This document shows positions 8,694 through 17,635 of a DNA stretch of 64,000 bases, in pieces. Source of the stretch: Natronorubrum tibetense GA33 (GTDB taxonomy: Archaea; Halobacteriota; Halobacteria; Halobacteriales; Natrialbaceae); assembly GCF_000383975.1 (NCBI RefSeq), contig NZ_KB913017.1, positions 689,133 through 753,132 of the forward strand, written 5' to 3'. The position numbers and the translations under genes were made by a program. Below the pieces are notes generated by a model, which did not search any database, was not told the DNA's origin, and worked only from the letters and a program-made list of their open reading frames with translations. Within the stretch, counting starts at the first letter, position 1. Every line of letters starts with the position of its first letter.

Positions 8694-9107
8694 ATGAACG
8701 ACTGGATCGCTATCGGGATGCTGGCGGTCGTGGGGTTGTCGATACCACTCGGTATGATGGTGGTGTCCTACCTTATTCGGCCGTCGGTTCCCGAAACGAG
8801 TAAACGTGCCACCTACGAGAGTGGCGAGATCCCGACCGGCGGAACGCGCATCCGCTTTAACATTCAGTACTACATGGTCGCGCTTCTGTTCGTGGTCTTC
8901 GATATCGAGACCGTCCTCCTGTTTCCGTGGGCGGTCGTCTATCAGGATGCGCTGGCCTCGCCGGAGTACGGGCTTCTCGAAGCGCTCGGCCCGATGTTGC
9001 TGTTCGTCGCCATCCTCATGGTTGGACTCGCGTGGGCGTGGCGCACTGGCGCAGTACAATGGGCACAGACACGAACGCAAGCAGCGTCCGACACTGACCG
9101 ACAATGA
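8694..9107 (+). CDS. nuoA: NADH-dehydrogenase-like complex subunit A
   Basis: First gene of the respiratory complex I-like operon. The 137-aa membrane protein has three helices and the NuoA signature: KRATYESGEIPTGGTRIRFNIQYYMVALLFVVFDIETVLLFPWAV, i.e. YE-(S/C)-G and the DIE segment between helices two and three. Start at 8694 (MNDWIAIGM) fits family length; upstream in-frame ATGs would add non-family residues. The 3' end overlaps nuoB by 4 nt (ATGA), indicating translational coupling. Confidence 0.95.
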   Translation: MNDWIAIGMLAVVGLSIPLGMMVVSYLIRPSVPETSKRATYESGEIPTGGTRIRFNIQYYMVALLFVVFDIETVLLFPWAVVYQDALASPEYGLLEALGPMLLFVAILMVGLAWAWRTGAVQWAQTRTQAASDTDRQ

Positions 9108-9811
9108 GTAGTGACAATCCACGGCAATCGATCTACGACAGCACCGCACCGTCGACGGACACCCGCGACTCGCGGATCGGCGAGGGTCCCGACGACCGGT
9201 TCAACTCCAAACTGCGGGAGGCGTTCGGTTCGACGCCGTTCATCCTCACGAAGTTCGACAAGTTCATGAACTGGGTGCGGGGGAACTCGATGTTCATGCT
9301 GCAGTTCGGGATCGCCTGTTGCAGCATCGAGATGATCCATACGTACGCGATCAAACACGACCTCGATCGCTTCGGTGCCGGGGTTCCTCGCGCCTCGCCG
9401 CGACAGGCCGACGTGATGATCGTCCCCGGAACGATCGTCTCGAAGTTCGGTCCCCGCATGAAGCGCGTCTACGACCAGATGCCCGAACCCAAGTTCGTCG
9501 TCGGGATGGGGTCGTGTACGATCTCCGGCGGCCCGTTCCAGGAGGGGTACAACGTCGTCAAGGGTGCCGAAGAGATCATCCCGATCGACATCCACGTCCC
9601 CGGCTGTCCGCCGCGGCCGGAGGCGCTGGTCTACGGCGTCGCCAAACTCCAAGAACGGATTCGGAACGGAGAGTCCTCGCCCGTCGTCGTCAAACCCTAC
9701 GAACTCGAGCAGTTCGGCGACTTAGAGAAAGACGAACTCGTCCAGAAACTCGCGAGCGAGATCGACGAGGACGACCTCGTCATGCGCTACAACTGGGCTG
9801 ATTCGCCATGA
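9104..9811 (+). CDS. nuoB: NADH-dehydrogenase-like complex subunit B
   Basis: Peripheral-arm subunit that carries iron-sulfur cluster N2, the last electron donor to quinone. The cysteine ligands are all visible: FGIACCSIEM (CC pair), GMGSCTISGG and HVPGCPPRPEAL. Length is 235 aa; the N-terminal 45 residues form a variable Ser/Asp/Arg-rich extension typical of haloarchaeal NuoB. It overlaps both neighbours by 4 nt. Confidence 0.97.
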   Translation: MSSDNPRQSIYDSTAPSTDTRDSRIGEGPDDRFNSKLREAFGSTPFILTKFDKFMNWVRGNSMFMLQFGIACCSIEMIHTYAIKHDLDRFGAGVPRASPRQADVMIVPGTIVSKFGPRMKRVYDQMPEPKFVVGMGSCTISGGPFQEGYNVVKGAEEIIPIDIHVPGCPPRPEALVYGVAKLQERIRNGESSPVVVKPYELEQFGDLEKDELVQKLASEIDEDDLVMRYNWADSP

Positions 9812-11463
9812 GTTCGGGACTCGAGCGAACGCGGCCGGTCGAGACCACCGAGGACGACCTCGAGGCGCTGTTGGGCGATCGTGCGCTCGCACGCGACGAT
9901 CACCTGAACGCGCCGGGCTTCGTCATCCGACCGGACGCCGTCCAGAACGTCCTCTCGGATCTGCGGGACGAGGCGGGGTTCGATCATCTCTCCTGTCTCA
10001 CCGCACAGCAGTACGAGGATCGGTACGAGTCGATCTACCACATGAAAAAGTACGCCGATCCGACCCAGGAGGTCTCGATCGTCGTGCCGACGACGACCGA
10101 CGATCCCGTCAGCGAGTCCGCCGCGCCGGTGTTCCGGACGGCGGACTGGCACGAACGCGAGGCGTTCGACCTCGTCGGGATCGACTACGAGGGCCACCCC
10201 GATCCGCGACGGATCCTCCTGCCCGAGACCTGGCAGGGCCACCCGCTCTCGCTGGATTACGATCAGGAGAAGCCACAGCTCGTTACCCTGACCGAACACG
10301 CCAACCCGATCCAACCGGACCACCACGACGCCGAATCGGACACGATGTTCTTAAACATCGGTCCACACCACCCGGCGACTCACGGCGTGCTCCACGTCAA
10401 GACCGTGCTGGACGGCGAGACGGTCGTCGACGTCGATCCCGACGTCGGCTACCTGCACCGCTGTGAGGAGCAGATGTGCCAGCAGGGCACCTACCGTCAC
10501 CAGATCATGCCCTACCCCGACCGGTGGGACTACGTCTCGGCCGGGTTGCTGAACGAGTGGGCGTACGCCCGCGCGGCCGAGGACCTGGCCGACATCGAGG
10601 TCCCCGAGTACGCCCAGATCATCCGAACCATGGGTGCGGAGCTGTGTCGGATCGCCTCCCACATGCTCGCGCTCGGAACCTTCTGTCTGGACGTCTACGG
10701 CGACTTCACCGCCGTCTTCCAGTACGCGTTCCGCGACCGCGAGGTGGTCCAGGATATTCTCGAGGACCTCACCGGCCAGCGGCTGATGTTCAACTACTTC
10801 CGCCTCGGCGGGGTCGCCTGGGATCTGCCCGAACCCCGCGAGGAGTTCATCGAGAAGACGCGGGACTTCCTCGACGAACTGCCGGCGAAGGTCGACGAGT
10901 ACAACGACATGGTCACCTCGAACGAAATCTTCCAGGTCCGGTGTATCGACACCGGAATCTTGGAGCCCGAGGTCGCCAAGGACTACGGCTGTACCGGGCC
11001 CGTCGCCCGCGGTTCGGGCGTCGACTACGACATTCGACGCGACGACCCCTACGGCTACTACCCCGAACTCGACTGGGACGTCATCACCGACGACGGCTGT
11101 GACAACTACAGCCGCGTCCTCTGTCGGATGCGGGAGGTCGAGGAGTCCGCGAAGATCATCGAGCAGTGTCTCGATCTGATCGAAGACTGGCCCGAGGACG
11201 AACGTGAGATTCAGGCCAACGTCCCGCGGACGCTGAAGCCGGACGCGGATACGGAGGTCTACCGCGCGGTCGAGGGTGCGAAGGGCGAACTCGGCATCTA
11301 CATCCGCTCCGACGGCACCGACAAACCGGGTCGGTTCAAGATCCGCAGCCCGTGTTACCACAACCTCTCGGCGCTCGGTGAGATGACCCAAGGGGAGTAC
11401 ATCCCCGATCTGATCGCCTCGCTCGGCAGTCTCGACATCGTTCTCGGGGAGGTGGATCGGTAA
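9808..11463 (+). CDS. nuoCD: Fused NuoC-NuoD subunit
   Basis: 551-aa fusion. Residues about 1-165 are the NuoC (30-kDa) part, with HEREAFDLVGIDYEGHPDPRRIL and a tryptophan-glycine GHPL end; residues about 172-551 are the NuoD (49-kDa) part beginning FLNIGPHHPATHGVLH, the quinone-pocket His motif, with DVGYLHRC and RGSGVDYDIRR further on. NuoD lies at the quinone chamber beside NuoB. The C-D fusion is common in archaea and enterobacteria. Stop and nuoH start are 2 nt apart. Confidence 0.97.
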   Translation: MSSGLERTRPVETTEDDLEALLGDRALARDDHLNAPGFVIRPDAVQNVLSDLRDEAGFDHLSCLTAQQYEDRYESIYHMKKYADPTQEVSIVVPTTTDDPVSESAAPVFRTADWHEREAFDLVGIDYEGHPDPRRILLPETWQGHPLSLDYDQEKPQLVTLTEHANPIQPDHHDAESDTMFLNIGPHHPATHGVLHVKTVLDGETVVDVDPDVGYLHRCEEQMCQQGTYRHQIMPYPDRWDYVSAGLLNEWAYARAAEDLADIEVPEYAQIIRTMGAELCRIASHMLALGTFCLDVYGDFTAVFQYAFRDREVVQDILEDLTGQRLMFNYFRLGGVAWDLPEPREEFIEKTRDFLDELPAKVDEYNDMVTSNEIFQVRCIDTGILEPEVAKDYGCTGPVARGSGVDYDIRRDDPYGYYPELDWDVITDDGCDNYSRVLCRMREVEESAKIIEQCLDLIEDWPEDEREIQANVPRTLKPDADTEVYRAVEGAKGELGIYIRSDGTDKPGRFKIRSPCYHNLSALGEMTQGEYIPDLIASLGSLDIVLGEVDR

Positions 11464-11465
11464 CT

Positions 11466-12554
11466 ATGGTCGGCGCAATCACACGGACGCCGCTCCAGAA
11501 CGACGACACCATCCTGCTCCCCGAACGGATCGGGGACCTGACGGGGCTCGACGCGTACGGAACCGGCGGCGAACTGCTCGCCATTTTCCTCGGTGCCTTC
11601 CTCATCGGCAATCTGATGCTCGCGATGACCGGCGTCGCCGGTCCGTGGGCGAAACGGAAGATCACCGCCGCCTTCACCGACCGCATCGCGGTCAATCGGC
11701 TCGGACCGGCCGGCATACTGATCATCGTCGCCGACTCCGTGCGACTGCTCTCGAAGGAGCTGATCATCCCCGAGGACGCCGATCGACCGGCGTACGATCT
11801 CGCACCGATCGTCATCGCCTCCTCTGCCCTGCTGGGATTCGCCGTTATCCCGATGGGAAGCGGGATCCACCTCGCCGACCCCGAAGTCGGGCTGGCGTAC
11901 GTCTTCGCGGTGGCCGGCATCGCGAGTATCGGGCTGGTGATGGCCGGCTACGCGTCGTCGAACAAGTACTCGATGCTCGGCGGCCTGCGGGCGGTGGCAC
12001 AGAACGTCGCCTACGAAATCCCGCTGGTCGTCACCGGGATGTCGGTCGTCATCTTCGCTGGCTCCTTGCAGATGAGTACGATCGTCGACGCACAGGCACA
12101 GACCCTGCTCGATCTCGGCGTCGTCTCGATTCCAGCGTGGTACGCGCTCGTCAACCCGTTCGCGTTCGTCCTCTTCCTGGTGGCGAACTTCGCGGAGGTC
12201 GGTCGGAATCCCTTCGACACGCCCGAAGCGCCGACCGAGATCGTTGCCGGCTACCAGACCGAGTACTCCTCGGTCTACTTCGTCCTGATCTACCTCGGGG
12301 AGTTCCTCCACATCTTCCTCGGCGGAGCGATCATCGCGACGATCTTCCTCGGTGGTCCGGCCGGACCGGTGCTCCCGGGGATCGTCTGGTTCATCATCAA
12401 GATCTGGGCGGTCTTCTTCCTGACCCAGTGGCTTCGATCCGCGGTGCCACGCGTCAGGATCGACCAACTGATCGAGATCGGCTGGAAGGGACTACTCGTC
12501 CTCTCCTTTGCGAATCTCGTGCTTACCGCGGTAATTGTGGGGCTGATAGTATGA
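11466..12554 (+). CDS. nuoH: NADH-dehydrogenase-like complex subunit H
   Basis: Membrane subunit that forms the heel of the complex and part of the quinone channel. The 362-aa protein has about eight helices and the NuoH marks NRLGPAGILIIVADSVRLLSKE, AYEIPLVV, NPFDTPEAPTEIVAGYQTEYS and the C-terminal VFFLTQWLRSAVPRVRIDQL. It overlaps nuoI by 4 nt. Confidence 0.96.
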   Translation: MVGAITRTPLQNDDTILLPERIGDLTGLDAYGTGGELLAIFLGAFLIGNLMLAMTGVAGPWAKRKITAAFTDRIAVNRLGPAGILIIVADSVRLLSKELIIPEDADRPAYDLAPIVIASSALLGFAVIPMGSGIHLADPEVGLAYVFAVAGIASIGLVMAGYASSNKYSMLGGLRAVAQNVAYEIPLVVTGMSVVIFAGSLQMSTIVDAQAQTLLDLGVVSIPAWYALVNPFAFVLFLVANFAEVGRNPFDTPEAPTEIVAGYQTEYSSVYFVLIYLGEFLHIFLGGAIIATIFLGGPAGPVLPGIVWFIIKIWAVFFLTQWLRSAVPRVRIDQLIEIGWKGLLVLSFANLVLTAVIVGLIV

Positions 12555-13012
12555 TCGGACTACTCAAATCGATGGCCACGACGATGAAACACGCACTGGA
12601 CGGGTCGACCTTCACGGTCGAGTACCCCGAGACAGCTCCGGACGTCTCGCCGCGCTTTCGCGGCGTCCACAAGTTCAGCCAGGAGCGCTGTATCTGGTGT
12701 CGCCAGTGTGAGAACGTCTGTCCGAACGACACGATTCAGATCGTGATGGACGACCAGCGCAACGGCGAGCAGTACAACCTCCATATCGGGCAGTGCATTT
12801 ACTGCCGGCTCTGCGAGGAGGTTTGTCCGGTCGACGCCATCCTGCTCACGCAGAACTTCGAGTTCACCGCGGACACGAAACACGATTTCGTCTACAACAA
12901 AGAGCAGCTGAAAGCCGTACCGTGGTACAAGGATATCGACCCGCTCGAGTCGCGCGAACCTGACCGGAGCGCGTGGATCGGCGAGGGGGAGGGGGACGTC
13001 GATTACCAGTAA
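12551..13012 (+). CDS. nuoI: NADH-dehydrogenase-like complex subunit I
   Basis: Ferredoxin-like subunit with two 4Fe-4S clusters (N6a/N6b) that pass electrons to NuoB. Both Cx2Cx2CxxxCP motifs are present: CIWCRQCENVCPND and CIYCRLCEEVCPVD. Length 153 aa; the C-terminus is acidic. The ATG at 12551 overlaps the nuoH stop, which fixes the start. Confidence 0.97.
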   Translation: MIGLLKSMATTMKHALDGSTFTVEYPETAPDVSPRFRGVHKFSQERCIWCRQCENVCPNDTIQIVMDDQRNGEQYNLHIGQCIYCRLCEEVCPVDAILLTQNFEFTADTKHDFVYNKEQLKAVPWYKDIDPLESREPDRSAWIGEGEGDVDYQ

Positions 13013-13014
13013 CA

Positions 13015-13284
13015 ATGTTGGAAACGATTGCGTTTGCGGCGTTTGCGGTCGTGACGCTCGCCAGCGCGCTGGCTGTGGTCCTCTTACAGGACCCGTGGCA
13101 CTCGGCGCTCATGCTTGGCGTGGCGCTGATAAGCATCGCGGTGCACTTCGTGATGCTGGCGGCGGAGTTCGTCGCTATGATGCAGGTCCTCGTCTACGTC
13201 GGCGGGGTGTTGGTGCTCATCACGTTCGCCGTGATGCTCACCCAGCGTGATGACGGGGCGTCCGACGAGGTGGTACAGGCATGA
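13015..13284 (+). CDS. nuoJ1: NADH-dehydrogenase-like complex subunit J, N-terminal half
   Basis: 89-aa membrane protein with three helices matching the first half of NuoJ: DPWHSALMLGVALISIAVHFVMLAAEFVAMMQVLVYVGGVLVLITFAVML, including the conserved LxAEFvaxxQvlvYvGgVxVL block of helix 3. In many archaea NuoJ is split in two genes, and the next gene supplies the rest. Overlaps the next gene by 4 nt. Confidence 0.92.
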   Translation: MLETIAFAAFAVVTLASALAVVLLQDPWHSALMLGVALISIAVHFVMLAAEFVAMMQVLVYVGGVLVLITFAVMLTQRDDGASDEVVQA

Positions 13285-13775
13285 CGACCGGACCGAAACT
13301 CAGACTCGGGAGTTCGCTTGCTCCCGGACTGTTGGCCGTCGCGCTGTTCGGCCTGATGGCGTTGATCGTCGTCAACACGTCGTTCCAGCCGATGGCGGAC
13401 GGCGGCTTCGAGGTGGAGTCGATCACCGCCGCGATCGGCTACGCGCTGCTCGATTTCGCGACGCTCCAGGAGTCTGACGGCGTGACGGGCACCGAACCGT
13501 TCCTCGCCGCGTTCCTGCTGATCGCGCTCACGCTCGATGCGGCCCTCGACGCCTCGCTTGTCCTCGCGAAACGCGAGGAGGCGGGCGAGCCCGTCTCGGC
13601 GCTCGGGAGTACGGGCCCAAGCGACGCCGCACCCGGAACCGGTTCCGGCGACTCGAGCGGCTTCGGCCCGGCCGGACCGACGGCGACTGACGGCGGTCCC
13701 GCCGCTGAAAGCGCGAGTTCCGAGGACGACGCGGCCGACGTTGACGCGGAGTCGACTGGAGGTGACGACAGATGA
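13281..13775 (+). CDS. nuoJ2: NADH-dehydrogenase-like complex subunit J, C-terminal half
   Basis: 164 aa. The first 95 residues have two or three helices and correspond to the second half of NuoJ, with the EPFLAAFLLIALTLDAALDASLVLAKRE segment near the end of the membrane part. A 65-residue tail rich in Gly, Ser, Asp and Pro follows and is probably disordered. The start overlaps nuoJ1 and the stop overlaps nuoK by 4 nt. Confidence 0.85.
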   Translation: MTTGPKLRLGSSLAPGLLAVALFGLMALIVVNTSFQPMADGGFEVESITAAIGYALLDFATLQESDGVTGTEPFLAAFLLIALTLDAALDASLVLAKREEAGEPVSALGSTGPSDAAPGTGSGDSSGFGPAGPTATDGGPAAESASSEDDAADVDAESTGGDDR

Positions 13776-14077
13776 CGGTCGGCGTCGAGTACTACATCCT
13801 CCTGTCGATGGCCCTGTTCTGTATCGGGCTGTTCGGCGTGTTGACGCGTCGCAACGCACTGATGTTCCTGATGTCCGTCGAGCTCATGCTGAACGCGGCG
13901 AACATCAACCTGATCGCCTTTGCGTTCTATCACGGCAACCTCACGGGGCAGGTGTTTGCGCTGTTTACGATGGCGCTAGCCGCCGCGGAGGTCGCCGTCG
14001 GTCTCGGGATCATCCTGGTGCTGTACCGCAACTTCCGTGACGTCGACGTCACGGTTCCGACGACGATGAGGTGGTAA
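13772..14077 (+). CDS. nuoK: NADH-dehydrogenase-like complex subunit K
   Basis: 101-aa three-helix subunit of the proton channel. It contains the conserved SVELMLNAANINLIAFAF with the membrane Glu, and ALAAAEVAVGLGIILVLYRN with the second membrane Glu. Full length for the family. Confidence 0.96.
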   Translation: MTVGVEYYILLSMALFCIGLFGVLTRRNALMFLMSVELMLNAANINLIAFAFYHGNLTGQVFALFTMALAAAEVAVGLGIILVLYRNFRDVDVTVPTTMRW

Positions 14078-14078
14078 G

Positions 14079-16112
14079 ATGGAAGGTGCATTCTCCTACG
14101 CGCCGGCGATAGCGGCGTTCCCCCTCGCGGCCTTCGTGGTCGCGCTCACCTTCGGCAAGTGGATGCCGAAGAAGGGCGCGATCGCGGGCATCGCAGCGAC
14201 GGCAGGCTCCCTGCTGTTCTCGCTGTGGATGCTGGCGGCGGTCGCGAGCGGCGAAGTGTATCACGAGACGCTCTACGAGTGGACGGCCGGCGATGCCGCC
14301 GGCGAAGTGGGCACAGAGGGGATCGCGTTCACGTTCGGGATCCTGATCGACCCGCTCTCGGCGCTGATGTTGGTCATCGTCTCGCTCGTGGCGTTTCTCG
14401 TCCACGTGTTCAGTCTCGGCTATATGAACGCCGAGGGCGAGACCGGGCTCCCGCGATACTACGCCGGACTCGGCCTCTTTACGTTCAGCATGCTCGCGTT
14501 CGTCTACGCGGACAACCTGCTGATGGCGTTCATGTTCTTCGAACTGGTGGGTCTCTGTTCGTACCTGCTGATCGGCTTCTGGTTCCGAACGCGATCCGCA
14601 CCCTCGGCCGCGAAGAAGGCGTTCCTGGTCACTCGATTCGGGGACTACTTCTTCCTGATCGGGGTCGTCGCTATCGCTGCAACCTTCGGCACGGTCGCGT
14701 TCGCGGGCGACGACTCGTTCGTCGTGGCCGCCGAAACCGCGATCGCCGACGGCGACACGCTGTTCGGGTTCGACGCCCAGACCTGGGTGACGATCACCGG
14801 ACTGCTGGTTCTGGGCGGCGTGCTGGGTAAATCCGCCCAGTTCCCGTTCCACACCTGGCTGCCGGACGCCATGGAGGGCCCGACCACCGTCTCCGCGCTC
14901 ATCCACGCCGCAACGATGGTCGCGGCCGGCGTCTACCTCGTCGCCCGGATGTTCGGCTACTACGCGCTCAGCCCGACCGCGCTGGCGATCATCGCCTTCG
15001 TCGGCGGCTTTACCGCGCTCTTTGCCGCCACGATGGGCGTCGTCAAAGACGATATCAAGCAGGTGCTGGCGTACTCGACGATCAGCCAGTACGGCTACAT
15101 GATGCTCGGACTCGGCGTCGGCGGCTACGTCGCCGGGGTCTTCCACCTCATGAACCACGCCTTCTTCAAGGCCTTGCTGTTCCTGGGTGCCGGGGCCGTC
15201 ATCATCCTCATGCACCACGAACAGGACATGTGGAAGATGGGCGGGCTAAAGGAGAAAGCGCCCGTCACCTACTACACGTTCCTCGCGGGCGCGCTCGCGC
15301 TCGCCGGGATCATCCCGTTCTCGGGCTTCTGGTCCAAAGACGAGATCCTCTACGACGCGCTCATCGTCGGCATCGAGGAACCGATTATCCTCGCAGCGTA
15401 CGCGATGGGGCTCGTAGCGGTCTTCTTCACCGGCTTCTACACCTTCCGGATGGTCTTCCTGACCTTCCACGGTGAGCCGCGCTCGGAGGCCGCCGAGGAT
15501 CCACACCCGGTCGGCTGGGCCGTCAAGATCCCGCTGCTCTCGCTGGGCGTCCTCGCGCTGGTCGCGGGCGTCGCGAACCTCGCCCCCGTCGCGAAGATTC
15601 TGGGCGTAGACATCGTCTTCCTCGAGCACTGGCTCGACGGTGAGTACGGTGCCGTCGAGGGGCTGACCTACAGCGCCTACGGTGAGCTGTTGGCCTACGA
15701 GACCGGTGCCATCGGCTCCGAACAGCTGACGATTCTGGTCGCGGCCGGGCTCTCGCTCCTGCTCGCGTTCTCCGGAGCCGGACTCGCCTGGAAGCTGTAC
15801 AACGTTCCGGAACCCGTCGCCCACAAAGAACGGCTGGGCAGCGCCCGCCGAACGATCGAGAACAACTACTACCAGGACGAGTACCAGGTCTGGCTCGCAC
15901 GCGGCTTCACCTTGCCGCTCTCTCGAGCCGCCGACCGCTTCGACCAGACCGTCATCGACGGCTCGGTCAACGGCATCTCGACCGCCAGCCTCTTCGGCAG
16001 TAGCTGGGTGAAACGACTGCAGACCGGTATCGTGACGAACTACGCGGCGTTGATCGTCGCCGGGTTCATCGCCTTACTGGTCTTCCTCGGCGTCTACGGA
16101 GGGTGGTTCTGA
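14079..16112 (+). CDS. nuoL: NADH-dehydrogenase-like complex subunit L
   Basis: Antiporter-like proton-pumping subunit, 677 aa with about 15-16 helices. Family marks: FFELVGLCSYLLIGFWF with the membrane Glu, LGKSAQFPFHTWLPDAMEGPTTVSALIHAATMV, and the lateral-helix region after about residue 500. The stop TGA overlaps the nuoM ATG by one base. Normal length, no disruptions. Confidence 0.97.
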   Translation: MEGAFSYAPAIAAFPLAAFVVALTFGKWMPKKGAIAGIAATAGSLLFSLWMLAAVASGEVYHETLYEWTAGDAAGEVGTEGIAFTFGILIDPLSALMLVIVSLVAFLVHVFSLGYMNAEGETGLPRYYAGLGLFTFSMLAFVYADNLLMAFMFFELVGLCSYLLIGFWFRTRSAPSAAKKAFLVTRFGDYFFLIGVVAIAATFGTVAFAGDDSFVVAAETAIADGDTLFGFDAQTWVTITGLLVLGGVLGKSAQFPFHTWLPDAMEGPTTVSALIHAATMVAAGVYLVARMFGYYALSPTALAIIAFVGGFTALFAATMGVVKDDIKQVLAYSTISQYGYMMLGLGVGGYVAGVFHLMNHAFFKALLFLGAGAVIILMHHEQDMWKMGGLKEKAPVTYYTFLAGALALAGIIPFSGFWSKDEILYDALIVGIEEPIILAAYAMGLVAVFFTGFYTFRMVFLTFHGEPRSEAAEDPHPVGWAVKIPLLSLGVLALVAGVANLAPVAKILGVDIVFLEHWLDGEYGAVEGLTYSAYGELLAYETGAIGSEQLTILVAAGLSLLLAFSGAGLAWKLYNVPEPVAHKERLGSARRTIENNYYQDEYQVWLARGFTLPLSRAADRFDQTVIDGSVNGISTASLFGSSWVKRLQTGIVTNYAALIVAGFIALLVFLGVYGGWF

Positions 16113-17635
16113 TGATGATCGAAGCACTAATCGCTGTCGCACTGGTCGGCGCGCTCGTCACGTTTATCGCGCCGAATCGAATCGCTGGCAAGCTGGCGTT
16201 CGCCATCAGCCTGGTGCCGGCCGCGCTCAGCATCTGGATTTTCACGGCGTTCGACGGCAGCGGTAACGCCTTACTCGACGGCACGCTGGCCTTCGAGTCC
16301 CACCTCGAGTGGATCCAGCTTGGCGAGTACTCGATCTCGTGGTTCGTCGGCGTCGACGGCATCAGCCTGCCGCTCGTCGTGTTGACGACGATCCTGACGT
16401 CGCTGGCGATCATGAGTTCGTGGACGCCGATCGACGACCGCGAGTCCCAGTTCTACGGGCTCATCCTCTTCATCGAGGCGAACCTGATCGGCGTCTTCAC
16501 CGCGCTTGATTTCTTCCTCTGGTTCATCTTCTGGGAGGCCGTCCTGATCCCGATGTACCTGCTTATCGGTATCTGGGGCGGGCCGCGCCGGAAGTACGCC
16601 GCGATCAAGTTCTTCGTCTACACGAACGTGGCGTCGCTCGTGATGTTCGGTGCGTTCATCGCGCTGATCTTCGGCCTCGGCGACGGCGTGACGAGTTTCG
16701 CGCTGCCGGAGATCGCCAACGCGATGCTCAACGGCGGTCCCGAGGGACTGTTCGGCCTCGAGGGAACCACCCTCGCGTCGGTCGTGTTCATCGCGATGTT
16801 CCTCGGCTTTGCGGTGAAAGTCCCGGTCGTTCCGTTCCACACGTGGCTGCCGGACGCTCACGTGCAGGCACCGACCCCCGCCTCCGTGTTGCTGGCCGGC
16901 GTCCTGCTAAAGATGGGGACCTACGCACTGCTCCGGTTCAACTTCACGATGTTCCCCGACCAGGTTGAAACGTATGCCGTCCCGATCGCCGCCATCGCCG
17001 TGATCAGCGTGATCTACGGTGCGATGTTGGCGCTGGCCCAGACCGACCTGAAACGGATCGTCGCCTACTCTTCGGTGTCGTCGATGGGCTACGTCATCCT
17101 CGGACTCGTCGCCTACACCCAGTTCGGGGTCGGCGGCGCGACGTTCCAGATGGTCAGCCACGGCCTCATCTCGGGGCTGATGTTCATGGCCGTCGGCGTC
17201 ATCTACAACGCCACCCACACCCGGCTCGTCACGGACATGTCCGGGATGGCCGACCGAATGCCCGTCGCCGTCGGCATCCTCGTCGCCGGCGCCTTCGGCT
17301 ACATGGGGCTGCCGCTCATGAGCGGGTTCGCCGCGGAGTACTTCATCTTCTTCGGCGCGTTCGGGGCCGAGTTCCCGTACGCTCCGCTGTTTACGTCGCT
17401 GGCGATGTTCGGCATCGTCATCGTCGCCGGCTACCTGCTCTTTGCGCTCCAGCGCGCCGTCTTCGGACCGTACGAACTCGAAACCGACTACGAGGTGAGC
17501 CGCGCCCCGCTGCACGACATCGCGCCGATGTTCGTGCTGCTCGGACTCATCATCGCTCTGGGCGTAGCTCCTGACCTGATCTTCCAGATGATAACCGATG
17601 CAGTCGATCCGATCCTGAGCGGAGGTGACCTGTGA
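16112..17635 (+). CDS. nuoM: NADH-dehydrogenase-like complex subunit M
   Basis: Antiporter-like subunit, 507 aa, about 14 helices, with FFLWFIFWEAVLIPMYLLIGIWG (helix 5 Glu), KVPVVPFHTWLPDAHVQAPTPASVLLAGVLLKMG and SSMGYVILGL. The ATG at 16112 shares its A with the nuoL TGA; an in-frame GTG nine bases earlier is a less likely start. Confidence 0.97.
   Translation: MMIEALIAVALVGALVTFIAPNRIAGKLAFAISLVPAALSIWIFTAFDGSGNALLDGTLAFESHLEWIQLGEYSISWFVGVDGISLPLVVLTTILTSLAIMSSWTPIDDRESQFYGLILFIEANLIGVFTALDFFLWFIFWEAVLIPMYLLIGIWGGPRRKYAAIKFFVYTNVASLVMFGAFIALIFGLGDGVTSFALPEIANAMLNGGPEGLFGLEGTTLASVVFIAMFLGFAVKVPVVPFHTWLPDAHVQAPTPASVLLAGVLLKMGTYALLRFNFTMFPDQVETYAVPIAAIAVISVIYGAMLALAQTDLKRIVAYSSVSSMGYVILGLVAYTQFGVGGATFQMVSHGLISGLMFMAVGVIYNATHTRLVTDMSGMADRMPVAVGILVAGAFGYMGLPLMSGFAAEYFIFFGAFGAEFPYAPLFTSLAMFGIVIVAGYLLFALQRAVFGPYELETDYEVSRAPLHDIAPMFVLLGLIIALGVAPDLIFQMITDAVDPILSGGDL

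Noticed and set aside
8671-8697. Eight-codon frame MNLRTLRR ending on the nuoA start codon
   Set aside because: Its ATG is only about 13 nt from the TATA-like box, so it would probably lie upstream of the transcript start.
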